Below, piece after piece: positions 33,971 to 45,205 of a DNA stretch of 64,000 nt. This stretch comes from Marasmius tenuissimus (Eukaryota > Basidiomycota > Agaricomycetes > Agaricales > Marasmiaceae): NCBI GenBank assembly GCA_029532415.1, contig JAQOTA010000055.1:186001-250000 (forward strand), read 5' to 3'. Position numbers and translations under genes: made by a program. The first letter of the stretch is position 1. Each line of letters begins with the position of its first letter. The notes below the pieces were generated by a model that saw nothing but the letters and a program-made list of their open reading frames with translations, did no database searches and was not told the origin of the DNA.

Positions 33971-36612
33971 ATGGCCAATTTGCACAAATCTCGCGGCTAT
34001 ATGGCCCTCGTCGGACACCATATTGACACCTTCGCATCCGATGCCGCTAACAATTCAGGATTAGAGGCAAGTCTATTGGATGCGCAGACGCCGTATCATG
34101 TTACAGTCATCACCAAAGAAGAGCTCAAAGGGATCTCAGAAGGCAGTCTCACCAACATACAAATCGATACGAAGCGCTTATTTCTCGCCGGAGTCGGTGG
34201 TAGCAAAAGCAAGGGGGTATATTTTGGTGTTGTGATCTGGGCAGAAGGTCAGCAACTCCGGAAGCGCTTGGGCCTACCGCCAAAGAATTTCCATATCACC
34301 TTGACAAGTCGTGATGACCATGACATAGACAAGGGAATCGACTCCTTGCTTCTTGATCAGTTTCCGGACAGCCCTTCTCCCGACTTCTTGGACCACCTAG
34401 CCTTTACTCTCCATCTCTTCGCTCAATACAGCAAGGCTCAGAATTATGCTGCGCGCTTGATAAAACTTCTTCCCGATTCTCACCGAGGATGCTTGAGGTA
34501 GGTCGGAATCTCCTTCGGATGTGGTACGCAACTCAATGTTCTAACAGGTTGGCGGACTCTGCATACTCAAATGCACAATACAAGCTGGCTCTTTTGTCCT
34601 ATGCCGCTGCTCACGACCGTTCTCATGACGATAAAGTTCAGAGATATTGTTTGAAGCGGCTCACGGCGTGTTCCAAGCACTCCGAGTGGGGCTGTGTCTT
34701 CCAGGAGTTCGAGATGAACCAATTAGTCGGCGGAACTGGATCCATGCTCTTTGAGCCATGGTCATCCCAGCTCCGATTTGCTCTCAGCGAGGACCCACCG
34801 GTACCTACGCTCTGCTTGGAACCACGGGATCACCTGTACCTTCCCAGGTTCACTAATACCTCGGCACTACAGTTCAGCAAGCTTCCCCGTTTCTTCCGAT
34901 GGATCATTCCGTATCACCTTGCAGTTATGTCCACACCTCGCAATGAACCCGATATCGACTTACTCTCTTCTATCGGTATTGAGCACGTCCTTACATTGAC
35001 GGAAGAGACTCCTTTACCAGAAACATGGTTTGCGAACAAGCCTATCACCAACACTTTCCTTCCTATCCCGAACTTTCATCCACCCTCCATTGAGCAGATG
35101 GACTTGGTCATGAGACTTGTGGAAGACGAGTCGAAGCTCCCTATGCTCGTGCATTGTGGTGGTGGCAAAGGTCGCGCAGGGACCGTGGTTGCCTGCTATC
35201 TTGCTGCATATGGCTTCAGCAAGCCCAAACCTGACCAGGATCATCCGGAAATGTCTGCGAAAGAGGCAGTTTCCACTCTTCGATCCCTCCGGCCTGGCAG
35301 TATAGAAACAACTCAGCAGGAAGATTTTGTATCCAAATGGTGTAGTACGATATGGAAACGACAGTCTATCTATCCAGAGCTTCCGTCGGAGCCTCCACCT
35401 TGTCCGATGGAGATCGAGGGACAGCTAACCAAAACAGCCGACTTGTTTGTTTTGGTCGGACTTCCCGGTTCAGGCAAGTCGTGGTTCTCCCGTTCTCTCA
35501 TCGTCAGGGACTCCAAGTCGTGGACCAGGATCTCTCAGGATGATAGCGGGAGCAGGTCGTCCTGCGAGACTGCGATCGGCCATGCCCAATCAGGAAGGGT
35601 ACTTTTGGACCGGTGCAATACGGCTGCAACAGACCGGAAGCTGTGGCTCGACCTTGCGTCCACTTGGGCCAAAAGCCCGGTCTGCGTGTGGTTTGATTAC
35701 GACGCGGACTTATGCACAGCTCGAGCTCAGATGCGAGCGGGACATCCCACCCTCCCGCCTGGGAGCCGCGTACGCAATGCGGTTAATCAGATGGGGAAAG
35801 CCTTCGTTCGACCTTCCTTGAAGGAGGGGTTCCAGGCCATCATCATCCTCCGTTCCTTCTCAGCTGTGCAAGAGCTTGTCTCGCGTCTATCCCCACCCGT
35901 CAACATCTACAAATTTCCCCGAACATCTCACATTATCAATCTTGGCGCAGCGACGGATGATGATCTATTAGTAGAATCAGACACGACCGTTTCACAGTCC
36001 GCCATGGGTGGGCACGTTGTGATCACCGAAAAAGTAGACGGGGCAAACATGGGCTTTTCCCTTTCCTCCGACCGTACACAAATCGTCGTCCAGAATAGGT
36101 CTCACTACGTCAACTCATCCAGTCACGAACAGTTCAAGAAGCTGGGTCTCTGGATTGAGCGTCACCGGGAGGACCTTTTTGCAGTTCTAGACCGCGATGA
36201 GCTATTCGCAGAACGGTACATTCTGTTTGGTGAATGGCTGTACGCTACTCATTCTATCCCTTATACTGGGCTTCCCGATCTTTTCATGGCATTTGATCTT
36301 TATGACCGGAGTACTGACACGTTCATCGATCGGAAGACGCTCACGTCTCTTCTGAAACCAACTGGGATTGCCATCGTTCCTGAGATATATGAAGGGCCCA
36401 TGGTGTCTTCAGATGATCTCAAGGCGATGGTTGAACGGCAATCAAACTTTTGGGATGGGAGGGTCGAAGGGATTTATGTCAAATGGGAGAAGGCCGGGAG
36501 GGTAATTAACCGCGGCAAGGTAGTCAGAGCGGATTTTATCGCGGGGAATGAACACTGGACAAGAGGGAATTTGCGCGCTAATGGACTATTACATCCCGAC
36601 GGCGCTGCGTAG
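33971..36612 (+). CDS. Multi-enzyme RNA repair protein: 2H phosphoesterase - phosphatase - kinase - RNA ligase (863 aa)
   Basis: Two exons (33971-34497, 34548-36612) sum to 2592 nt, 864 codons. Modules in order: a 2H phosphoesterase with paired H-x-T motifs (HVT at 43-45, HIT at 108-110), expected to open 2',3'-cyclic phosphates; a helical TPR-like linker (about 150-220); a DUSP23-like phosphatase with HCGGGKGRAGT (Cys379, Arg385); a P-loop kinase with GLPGSGKS at 480-487 and LLDRCNTAATDRKLWL, the polynucleotide-kinase style seen next to such ligases; and an Rnl2-family RNA ligase with EKVDGAN (Lys671 nucleotidyl-transfer site), FGEWLY, EGIYVKW and a GKVVRADF end, i.e. motifs I, IIIa, IV and V. 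All catalytic residues I can check are present. It resembles the multi-domain 'Swiss army knife' RNA repair proteins. In fungal tRNA ligase Trl1 the order is ligase-kinase-phosphoesterase, the reverse. RNA substrate is inferred. Confidence 0.85.
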
Positions 36613-36745
36613 CATAGAAACTCTCAATTATTGTTCTGTTATGTTCTGTACAGTAAGTTTATGTCCTAAGTTATGACGTGCCAAGTGCACAATTGTCTTT
36701 CCAATTTCGATGCTGTCCATCCGGTGAGGAGAAAACTGCGAGTAT

Positions 36746-39386
36746 CTACAAGTAACATGAGAAGCGGGAAGATGTCGGTTTCCATCCAACTGGAATGACA
36801 ATGAGTGTTCGTCCCTTAGTGCCATAGGAGAAACGTGTAGTCTTACCGCAATGCCAGCAGTCCAGCAGGTGGTCGGGATCACTATCAAAAGATCAGGGTA
36901 CCGAACTTCCAAAAGGCACCACGACCTACTATTTCCTCTTGATCTCTAATAACCGCTCGTAGTTGGATCCCCAAAAGGTTTCTGCAGATATAAGAGTTGA
37001 GCGGGCGAGTACGGGATCGACGTATTGAAACTAACCCTCGTGGTTTTCCTCGTATATATCAGCCTCGTTCTGTTTCAAAATCACGGGTACTGAATGAGCG
37101 CCCCGAGCAGAACCCGCCTGTTAGAGGAAATTCGATAACTGACCAAGTATGCAGCGTCGGGAGTGAGATCCCTAAGGAAATCCATAGATCGTGTTACTGC
37201 CTTGTAAGCTTTCCTTTTGTCTTCTGTTGTTGCATTCCAGTTCCAAGACGAGATGACAGTGATATGATAGACGCTGGAGCGCCACGCCTCGTTGACACTC
37301 GTAGCACCATCCCCGGCATATGAGAAAGGAGCGGAGCTATGCATGATGAGTCGTGGTGTAACCTTACTTGCATCAAGAAGAGCGGAAACGAGTGCGGATT
37401 GCTTTTCTGGTGATTCCAGATTCTCCTTGTTGATTAGCCGTGAGCCCAATGCCAGGCTTATACCAGCAGCCTTTAATTACGAGGTAAGCGGTGAGTATAC
37501 GATCCTGCAAAGACCAGGAATATCTGACACGTACCGCGACGTTCTGACTCGCAAACCACTGGAAGTACTTGGCCCAGCTCGGGAATTCCATCATAGTCGC
37601 TGCAGCACCGGGGACGTCCCGCCGAACTTGTTTACCGAAATCAATCAAGGGTGTCATCGATTTCAACGCCTCGTCCTTGTCCAATCGTGGATTGATGTAG
37701 ATCGCAATCTGCGAAGTTGCGATTCCACCCCACCCTTCTTTTGCCCATTGCACGGCGTTCGACGTCATGGTGTTCCAGAGACCCTTGGTGAATTTCCCTT
37801 CGGTCGAATTGAATGACACCACTGCCATCTGTAGGGTGACCTGTGGGTCAGCCAAGACGGTGCTCTCCATTACCACCCCGAAAGTACCACCTCCGCCTGG
37901 CATATTGGTATGTTCATGAGAACTTCCGGCTGTGTGCGGTGAAAAAATGGATAGCCCACTTACCTCCGCGCAGGGCAAAAAATAGATCCTGATTCTGACA
38001 AGCGTTCGCCGTGAGGTATTGTCCGTCCGCAGTGACGACTTTGAACTGTAACTATAGCGAGGAAGCCGGGGTCCGTTAGTAAGTCTGTCGCTCCATCGCT
38101 CTCGGGTCCGTCTCGGAAGGTATAGGCTTACAGCTCTGTCGACACCGAGCCCCATGGTGTTTGATAGCATTCCGTGGCCCCCGCCCTTTGGATTGATCGT
38201 GAGGTTCCACTCAACTAATCAGTAGTAGATGCACTCACCTGGAGCCACCCTCCTACAGAGCCTACGGATCTATCGGATCCTAGCGTTTGGTCGGGAGCGC
38301 ATCAGTCGTAACGATCAAGCCAGTTTGCCGATGATCTTACCTCCGACTACAGTAATGTTGTGTTTCTCCGCGAAGTCATAAGCGTCTTGCCATTGAACTC
38401 CGGCCTAAATGGAACGTGTCCTCAACGGGCTTTCCGGTCGAAAGTGACGCCGAAAACATACCCCCATCGAGACGCCGCGATGGACTTCCTGACTCGAACA
38501 CCCGTCAGCGCGGAAGTTTGGCTCATAGGAAATCTGTGCAATGCAATTCAGTTTTCCGTGTTCGCGAGCGCCTATAGCAGACACTCTTACACTCTTGAGA
38601 TTGTGAGTCTAAGGGCCTGGTTAAGCACGGAACATCGCGTGAACAAAATTCTGGGCTACTTACCCACAACGCCAATGATCCCGGAGCACTGCTTCTGCCC
38701 TTGTAATCGTGCTTGGGTTTGGTATCGAGGGTTAGATCTGAACCGTAAACGGACATGGTTCACTTTACCCCTGTATTTTTTATGACGAGCGGCATATTCG
38801 TGTTCTTGGAAAACCGGAACGCAGCCTGGACATCTTCGACCTCTCGAACATCAATCTGGTGGTGCAGGGATAGACATGTGAGCCCTGACTATGAGGCACT
38901 GATTATTAATGGACGTACATAATAGGACGGTATACTTCCTAAGTGACATCCACGAGGGGGTAATACTGGGAAAACGTCCGAGGTGTTGGTGTAGTCGAGG
39001 AGGCACTGCTCCTCTGTCATTTGGCAGGTTTCCCATTGAGTGTTCACGTATGCACCAGGGGTCCTTGAGCGATATGCTGGGGATGATGCATCATTCATGG
39101 AGGTAGATCGCGTCGAGACCAGCATGGCTAACTTACCAGCATCGAGGTACCCTTTCTGGGCACTGCGACACGCGTCTGAGTCGGGATCTTCGAAACAGGA
39201 CATGGCGAGTGGTGTGCCGTGAAAGAGACGTCCTTGTACGGTGGCATTGAGCGTGTCGATAGAAGAAATGGAGGATGTGTTGATCACTTCAGAGGAGGGA
39301 TTGAAGAGAGACAGGGATGTGAAAAGAGTTGGCAACCATGTCCAACTTGAACTTCTGGGGTTGGGGAGGTTCAAGAGGATATCCAT
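36746..39386 (-). CDS. Secreted FAD-linked oxidoreductase, berberine-bridge (BBE) family
   Basis: A multi-exon minus-strand gene. Blocks in order: CFEDPDSDACRSAQ near the N-terminus, PLVIKNTGHDYKGRSSAPGS (FAD_binding_4 domain), ISYEPNFRADGC, GGGHGMLSNTMGLGVDRA, the flavin region GGGGGTFGVVMESTV, and the C-terminal BBE element FWGSNYERLLEIKRKYDPDH then LLDCWHCVGWKP. The last junctions are sound: a TA|GTAGGT intron inside KYDP and a GTAAGA...CCAG intron before VGWK; the stop is at 36746. The substrate-domain region with SWNWN fits the family. These enzymes oxidise sugars, alkaloids or other secondary metabolites outside the cell; substrate unknown. It converges on the RNA-repair gene with 133 bp between. 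N-terminal signal not sharply defined. Confidence 0.87.
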
Positions 39387-39433
39387 GGAGGAGACTGACT
39401 ATGAAGGATTGTGCGATCGGCCAACGAGACAGG

Positions 39434-39440
39434 TTTTATA
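39434..39440 (-). promoter_or_regulatory. TATA box of the BBE oxidoreductase gene
   Basis: TATAAAA on the minus strand, about 48 bp upstream of the ATG at 39386, at a normal distance for a fungal gene with a short leader. Confidence 0.5.
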
Positions 39441-40973
39441 GGCGGGACGTATTTAGGATACCGAGCCGGCATCTGTTCCGTTCTCCATATCGAGGACCGA
39501 ATATCAGCTTGATGACCTGTCCATCTAAACTGTGATTCTCAACCTGCACAGCAAGATCTTCAAGAGCGCGAACCCCCTTCCTTCCTGTGTTGTGAAAGAA
39601 GACCGCTGAGCCGTGATGAGAACGAAAGCGATATGACAAACTGGTAGACGACTCACACGGCGCCCGAATCCTCTTCAGAATCGATGAGCTATTCTTCAGT
39701 GGTGTCCTCAGGGCCGGTGAAGACGCCGAGCATTTTCATCTTGCCTGAACCTTGCCCTTAGATGAACAGTGGCGCTCTGCTTTCCCGGATCTAGAGCTAT
39801 CCGGATTGAAGCAGTCGACTTTCAACAGGGGGAAGAAAGGCTGAGTCAATGCGGTCAAGTTCCTGAATGTTCGGCATTTCCCGTGTAGCGGTGCCACGCT
39901 CGCTGCGGTCGTTGACGGTCGTTCACAAGTTTGCAAGCTCGTCAAACGCAAAGAGCTCTTACTGGCTAAGGTCTACCGTCGTTACCTTCCCTCTCACCGC
40001 TGCGGGGGCTAACTTTATGTTGAACTTGGGACTTCGAACTATGACTCCGTCGATTTCCTTCTCTTTTCTCCGTCATTCCGCTTCGAATTTCCAAAAAGCC
40101 TCTGGCAGTTTCATCGTTTCCGCGATGATGCAGTCCGTTCATCGGGTGTCTCTGGAGTACTTAAGCCCAACATATCAGTGACTTTGAGATTGTTGAACCG
40201 ACCCATCATGCCTTCTAACGACTTTCACGATTCACCCCATAACGACCTCTGCCATGAATCACCAAACTGTATCACACCCGACATGACAAATGGAAATGCT
40301 GGTTATTATACGCCCCAGCAGCGTATGCTTCACAAGAAGAGAAGCTCTCATGACCTCCGTGACGCCTTCTACCAGGACGCCGTAACTGTGCTCAACCTGC
40401 TCTTGCAAGAACCACCTGTTACAAGGGATGTTCCCCTCAAGTCGGAATCGTAGAGGTATGTTGTCCATATGCAGCTGGGTACAACCTTTTGAGCCATTTG
40501 TCTAGGGCGACTGTGTGGATGTTGAAGTTGTGTCCTATATGACCCTCTAGCCAGGAAATATCATGCACCTCAACGACGGCCGCATCCTCCACGAACACGC
40601 ATGCTCTCTAGATGACTTTGGACATTGTATTCGATCCGGGTTGTTGGTGGGACGTTGTTGACCGAACAGTGAAGATTCTCCATGTATCGATATGTTTTTG
40701 TTCAAGGCTTGAATACACCATGTAGCGACTCGCAACAGTTATGTATGACGAAGTTCCTGGTCTGTTTGACAGGGGCGAGGACCGAATCCTCGTCTTACTC
40801 TTGTGCTGAACAGCTAAGCTAGTTGAAACTGCAGAATAGGATTGATTCCTAAGAATAAGGTTCGTGCTCTACATTAGCGTAATCTGTGCATTGGTCAGAG
40901 TTTGCGAGCTCTCATAATAAAACAAGACGCGTACCTATCGTTCCGCCCCCTTCACAAAGCTCGAATGGTTCTT
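39441..40973. other. Gene-poor stretch
   Basis: No supported gene. The plus-strand frame at 40208-40453 (from MPSNDFHDSP) looks somewhat protein-like but has no family or splice context. Minus-strand pieces near 39640-39900 (TREMPNIQELDRIDS, then TGPEDTTEE followed by a stop and LIDSEEDSGA) may be a decayed coding remnant. Confidence 0.45.
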
Positions 40974-41580
40974 CTACTTGAGAGTCGCGAAGAGTTTTGG
41001 TGCAACGCAGTCCTGGTGATACGGGTGTTCAGAGCAAGGCCTTGTCAGAGTCGGAGGTGAGCTTACATCAACGCAGTGCATCATGCTGCGAGTAATATAG
41101 TTCAGTATACTCTCTCGAAAAATATTGCGGGTTGGTAGACGTACTGGACTAAGGGAAGTGATGGCGGGTAGAAATTCAGCAGGTCAGTAGACGCTCATTG
41201 ACAAAGGTGAACGTAGCACATACAACTGAAGAGGATAAGAGTCGTCAGTCGTTATACTAGAGAGGTTCGACTTATAAGAGCACGTACAGTTCCTCGACAC
41301 AATCTTCACCCTTGAAACCCTCGCCGTTCTGAACCTTCTCGTTACAATGCTCAAAGTGCTTTGCAAGCTGGGCACATTTGCCAGAGTTCGTGCAGTCCTC
41401 CTTGATGGCCGGGTGAGTATCTTCGGGCTCTTCTTCCTCCTCTTCCTCTTCGGCGGCAGCTTCTGGCTCCTCTTCCTGGGCCTCTTCCGTTTCGGTTTTA
41501 GCCTCGGTTTCAGGCTTCTCCTCCGAGTCGTTGTGGATAGTAGAGAAGACAGAAGAGAAGAACGAGGAAAGACCGGACAT
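40974..41580 (-). CDS. QCR6: Cytochrome bc1 complex acidic hinge protein QCR6/UQCRH (118 aa) with microexons
   Basis: Exon 1 is 41580-41288 and encodes MSGLSSFFSSVFS, a long Glu-rich acidic segment, then THPAIKEDCTNSGKCAQLAK and GEDCVEEL: the complex III hinge protein with its Cys residues. The end, MMHCVD (41085-41067) and DCVAPKLFATLK (41012-40974), is also plain. Between them lie a 2-nt exon (41225-41224, TT) and a 4-nt exon (41148-41145, TCCA), flanked by three introns of 62, 75 and 59 nt with donors GTACGT, GTATGT and GTACGT. With them the join reads EELFHMMHC, whose spacing equals that of animal UQCRH (EELF then three residues then H). Total 357 nt, 119 codons. Skipping both keeps frame but loses two residues. 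Role: cytochrome c1 interaction at the inner membrane. Confidence 0.87.
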
Positions 41581-42178
41581 TTTGAGTTTCAAAAAACGGA
41601 ATTAATGGACTGAGTTGGTGGTTGGTGACGACGACGAGCAGTCAAACGAATTTCGCGACTGGTGTCGGAAGGACCGGGAGCACGGGTAATCGTGAGAATT
41701 ATTACCATTTATGTATATAGCCTGGAATTTTTCCGCCACACAAATTCGACCAAGTTGGACACACTGTTGAAGTACTTACAAGTAGAAGCACAAAGCTGGC
41801 CTTCCAAGGTTCAATGTCACTATACTCTCGTTGAAGCATGAGATAGTCAGAGCGGGGTGCACTATGATAGCGTATCTATATGAACGTTACAAGAGGCTTC
41901 ATGTTTTCAATTGGCAATGTCCAATTCCTTCGGGCCCTCCACTGCCAGCTATTTACTTCGACACGTCAAGCTCCAATCGAAATCGTTCATACAACACAAC
42001 TGAGTGGATAAGCTATCGTCATTGTATTTTATCTGCACAACCCTGTGGCCTATTCAGGACTGGAGCCAGCATGACAACACAAATGTTGTTCCGATCTGCA
42101 CCAGGACAAATCCCCAGAAAAAGGTACATATTCGAGCAACAAAAGTGGGGCACAGAAAAACCTGACGCCCATCCCACA
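41581..42178. other. Divergent promoter region of QCR6 and the second BTB gene
   Basis: Non-coding. The BTB frame stays open upstream to 41831, but the extra residues resemble nothing in the paralogue, so I treat this as 5' leader. Confidence 0.5.
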
Positions 42179-43207
42179 ATGTCGGACGCACCAGATTCCC
42201 CACAACCCGGTGAGATCGTTGAGGTCCTCGACGCGCCATTCAACCATCCAGATGCCGATATTATCGTCCGCTCGACCACAAGCAACGTCGACTTTCCCGT
42301 CATCAAAGCTTTCTTATCCTTTGCGTCCCCGGTATGGCACGGGATACTGTCCATCCCAGTATCAAAGAGCTCGTGTGCGGACGAGGTGAAAGGAGACTTA
42401 CATGTCATCCCTTTCCAGGAGGACGCGGATACGCTCAAAATCCTGCTATGGTTGTGCTACCCTCCCCTTCCGACACCACCAACCCCAAAGGTGCCCAGTT
42501 TCGAGGCCGCTGCCCGTGTCTTTGAGGCTGCGAGGAAGTACTGCGTAGAAGGGGTGGAGAGGGTTATCATGGAACAATTAGTCCAAACCTTTTTGGAAAC
42601 AGAACCCCTCCGCCTGTTCGCGTTCTCTTGGCGGTTTGGGATGCAGGAGGAGATGAAGATGGCGGCAAAGAATACTCTTCGGGATTCCCTACTTGAACGG
42701 GAGTATGTCGAAGAACTGGAGTGGATATCTGCCGGAGCCTACCACCGCCTCCAACAGTACCACATCGAATGCGGAAAGCTGGCCAGCGTGCGTGCTGTCA
42801 ATATGAATTGGCTCTCCAAAGACACTTTCGTTTGGTTCGAATGTTCGGAGTGTTCGAGGAAGGAAGGGGCGACCTGGGTGGTGACTTTGGCGGAGAACCG
42901 TAACAAGTGGGTGTACTGTCGATGGTGGCGGAGGTTCATGACAGAGCTGAGTGAGGCGCTCAAAAAATCCCCATCCCGGGCGACTGTGGAGAGGAACCTC
43001 GAGCTCCTAGACGACACATTGTCCCAGGCCGCTATGAACTGCCACATATGCCGAACGAGAGCGTCCAAAGACTTGCGGGAGTTTCTGGAATTACTAGCGG
43101 ACCAGGTGGACATGGTCGGAGACACAGTAAGTCAGTTCAAGCTCTTCCGTATAGCGTTGGATGTTGACTTCGTTCAAATTCAGGTGGAGTTGAATATCCC
43201 AAAGTGA
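42179..43207 (+). CDS. BTB/POZ-domain protein with two CxxC pairs (323 aa), paralogue of 8112-9098
   Basis: Two exons, 42179-43126 and 43184-43207, separated by a 57-nt GTAAGT...TTCAG intron. The start at MSDAPDSPQPGE was chosen because the BTB domain begins about 30 residues later (ADIIVRSTTSNVDFPVIKAF, then SFASPVWHGIL). The helical middle and cysteine pairs CSEC and CHIC correspond to those of the first BTB protein, as do RLQQYH and the last exon (VELNIPK here, MTLNIEF there). Sequence divergence is high, so the duplication is old. The function of this family is not known; a dimerising adaptor is likely. It is flanked by genes for mitochondrial proteins but shows no targeting signal. Confidence 0.85.
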   Translation: MSDAPDSPQPGEIVEVLDAPFNHPDADIIVRSTTSNVDFPVIKAFLSFASPVWHGILSIPVSKSSCADEVKGDLHVIPFQEDADTLKILLWLCYPPLPTPPTPKVPSFEAAARVFEAARKYCVEGVERVIMEQLVQTFLETEPLRLFAFSWRFGMQEEMKMAAKNTLRDSLLEREYVEELEWISAGAYHRLQQYHIECGKLASVRAVNMNWLSKDTFVWFECSECSRKEGATWVVTLAENRNKWVYCRWWRRFMTELSEALKKSPSRATVERNLELLDDTLSQAAMNCHICRTRASKDLREFLELLADQVDMVGDTVSQFKLFRIALDVDFVQIQVELNIPK

Positions 43208-43264
43208 TACCATTCATGCGAAGTAAAGGTCTTGTATTCGAGGAACGCATTGGACATTCTATAT

Positions 43265-43790
43265 TTATGCAACGCCAGAAGCAGCTGGTACAACAGCCTC
43301 TCCGTCTCTCCCTGAAAAGCAAAGTACATGAAGCCTGTATTAGTTATAATGCTAGTGAATCAAGTTACGATACGCACCTTCGTAAAACTTCTGCAAGAAC
43401 GACTTCTGTGGTCTCGGTTTCTCGTTCAACAAAAGCCCAGTAACATGATCAGGCATCTTCCAAATGTTTATCGTCTCCTGGTACTCCAACCGGCTCTTGT
43501 GAATGAGTACTTCGATTGCCCGCAAGTCGGTGACATCGCGGTTGTTTTCGAATTTCTTGCGGATTTGGTGCCTCACATAGGCGGGCGACATGTTGAGAGA
43601 GTATATTGAGACAATTTCCGGAGCCTATTACCTGTTGTTTAGACGAACTGGTAGACCTACGGAGTAAAGAACTCACGGAACGATACCAGTCCCTGTAGAG
43701 TTGAATGACACGCTTCCTTGCCTCCTCCGGCGATCTAGTGATTGTAGCTGGCCGTGCAAGACGGGAAGGTATTGTGAAAGCGCCGGCCAT
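43265..43790 (-). CDS. Mitochondrial complex I subunit NDUFA6/B14, LYR protein (135 aa)
   Basis: Three exons, 43790-43677, 43624-43378 and 43311-43265, sum to 408 nt, 136 codons. The LYR motif is in RVIQLYRDWYRS, followed by the family traits APEIVSIYSLNMS, VRHQIRKKFENNRDVTDL, HKSRLEYQETINIWK and PRPQKSFLQKFYEG. Length fits NDUFA6 (about 130 aa). Role: accessory subunit of NADH:ubiquinone oxidoreductase that binds the mitochondrial acyl-carrier protein through the LYR fold. It is divergent from cardiolipin synthase, with 217 bp between the two start codons, so they probably share a promoter. Confidence 0.92.
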
Positions 43791-44007
43791 TATCCTCGAG
43801 GCTCAGGCTATCAACGAGGAACTAAAGGAAGGAATCGGAGTGGAAGTTGGAGGTTGAAGAGACAGTTTGTGACAAGGATTCTGTCACGCTCCTCCTCCTC
43901 ATCCGCACCGGCCATCACAACAGCTCCTCGATATTACCCTCAATCAAGTCCAATAGCCCTCGGGAATCTTGCTCAGAGAAACTTGAAAGTCCCTCGACTT
44001 GCAAGTC

Positions 44008-45029
44008 ATGATTTTCAGGACACTGCTGCGCCCATGCACGCGACATCCAGCATTTCCGATCCTACGACACGCTACACCCAGGACATATCGTTCATTCAGT
44101 GCTACTTGTCTAGCGAGGAACACAGAGGAGCGCAAGCCCACCATTAGAGAAAACATATACACGCTCCCAAATCTTTTAACGACATCCAGGATTCTGGCAT
44201 GTCCGGTTATAGGTTACTCAATCCTCCACGGTCAATTCGACGTCGCAACAGCCCTGTTGGTTTATGCAGGTTTAACAGATTTGGTCTGCTATTTACGTTC
44301 CTGACAGTGAATTTGCGAAGAATCTGAAGGTGTTTGACGAAAGGCTGACGGGTATCTCGCGAGAAGATTCAAGATGAGCTCGGTGCTTGGGACGATATTG
44401 GACCCTGCTGCAGACAAGACGTTGATGACTACGCTCGCTGTGACATTGACGATGAAGGGGATGATACCTGGTACGTTGTGCCGTTCCTTTTATGCGAGGT
44501 ATAGTCTCTAACGTTCGACGACAGTACCTCTAGCTATCCTCATCCTAGGCAGGGACGTCCTGCTGAGTTTGTCGGCATTTTACATTCGGTACACGTCGTT
44601 ACCACCACCAGTGCGTGCCTCAATCCAGGATCACCCAGCTTTTTCTTGACCCCGTGATGCAGAAAACCTTCTCGCGGTACTGGGACTTCTCAATACCCTC
44701 CGCTGAAGTTCACCCGACTGGTATAAGCAAGGTTCGATTCGTGGCTCTGGAACGGACAAGAAGTAGCTAAAACACGTTCAAGGTCAACACTGCTCTCCAA
44801 CTCTTACTTATGGGGACAACCACAATCAGCCCTGTGCTTCCTTTCGCTCTAGATGTTCCGCTAACGGGCCTTCAGTGAGGTTCTTCTCTATCCACAAGGT
44901 ACTTCCTCACTGACCACTACTTCTCAGATGGATTGTCGGTGTTACTACAGTATGGAGCGGGCTATCCTACATCTTCTCGAAAGACGCAGTACGAATCGTT
45001 TCCCAGCGTCAGAAAAACGATAAATGAGA
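44008..45029 (+). CDS. CRD1: Mitochondrial cardiolipin synthase (CDP-alcohol phosphatidyltransferase)
   Basis: About six exons from ATG 44008 to TGA 45027-45029. The N-terminus MIFRTLLRPCTRHP with RTYRSFSATCLARN is a typical mitochondrial presequence. ENIYTLPNLLTTSRI opens the enzyme. The signature D-G-x2-A-R-x8-G-x3-D-x3-D is complete: DGYLARRF, then GTILDPAAD; it is assembled across the first intron (donor after TDL, acceptor before ADGY). Several membrane segments follow (VPLAILILGRDVLL, VNTALQLLLMG). The C-terminus is WIVGVTTVWSGLSYIFSKDA. Role: joins CDP-diacylglycerol and phosphatidylglycerol to make cardiolipin, needed for respiratory complexes, two of which have subunit genes next door. 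Confidence 0.92.
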
Positions 45030-45205
45030 GTCGAGTATGGAACCGAAAAATAACATTGTCATACGGTAGATATTATACATTGTACATAATCTTAATCATA
45101 GTGACACAACAGGGAAACATGGATAATGGGTCTATGTGTAGATACGAGAGAAAATGTCCAAGATGCGACAGCGAACAACAAACAGACAACGAAATGGGCC
45201 AGAGA

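Noticed and set aside
40776..40792. Stem-loop cgagg-accgaat-cctcg resembling a tRNA T-arm
   Set aside because: The loop lacks the TTCRA consensus, and no matching acceptor stem, D-arm or anticodon arm can be folded around it.
41831..42178. 116-codon N-terminal extension of the second BTB protein
   Set aside because: The extension has no counterpart in the paralogue and lies upstream of a good start (MSDAPDSPQ), so it is treated as untranslated leader.
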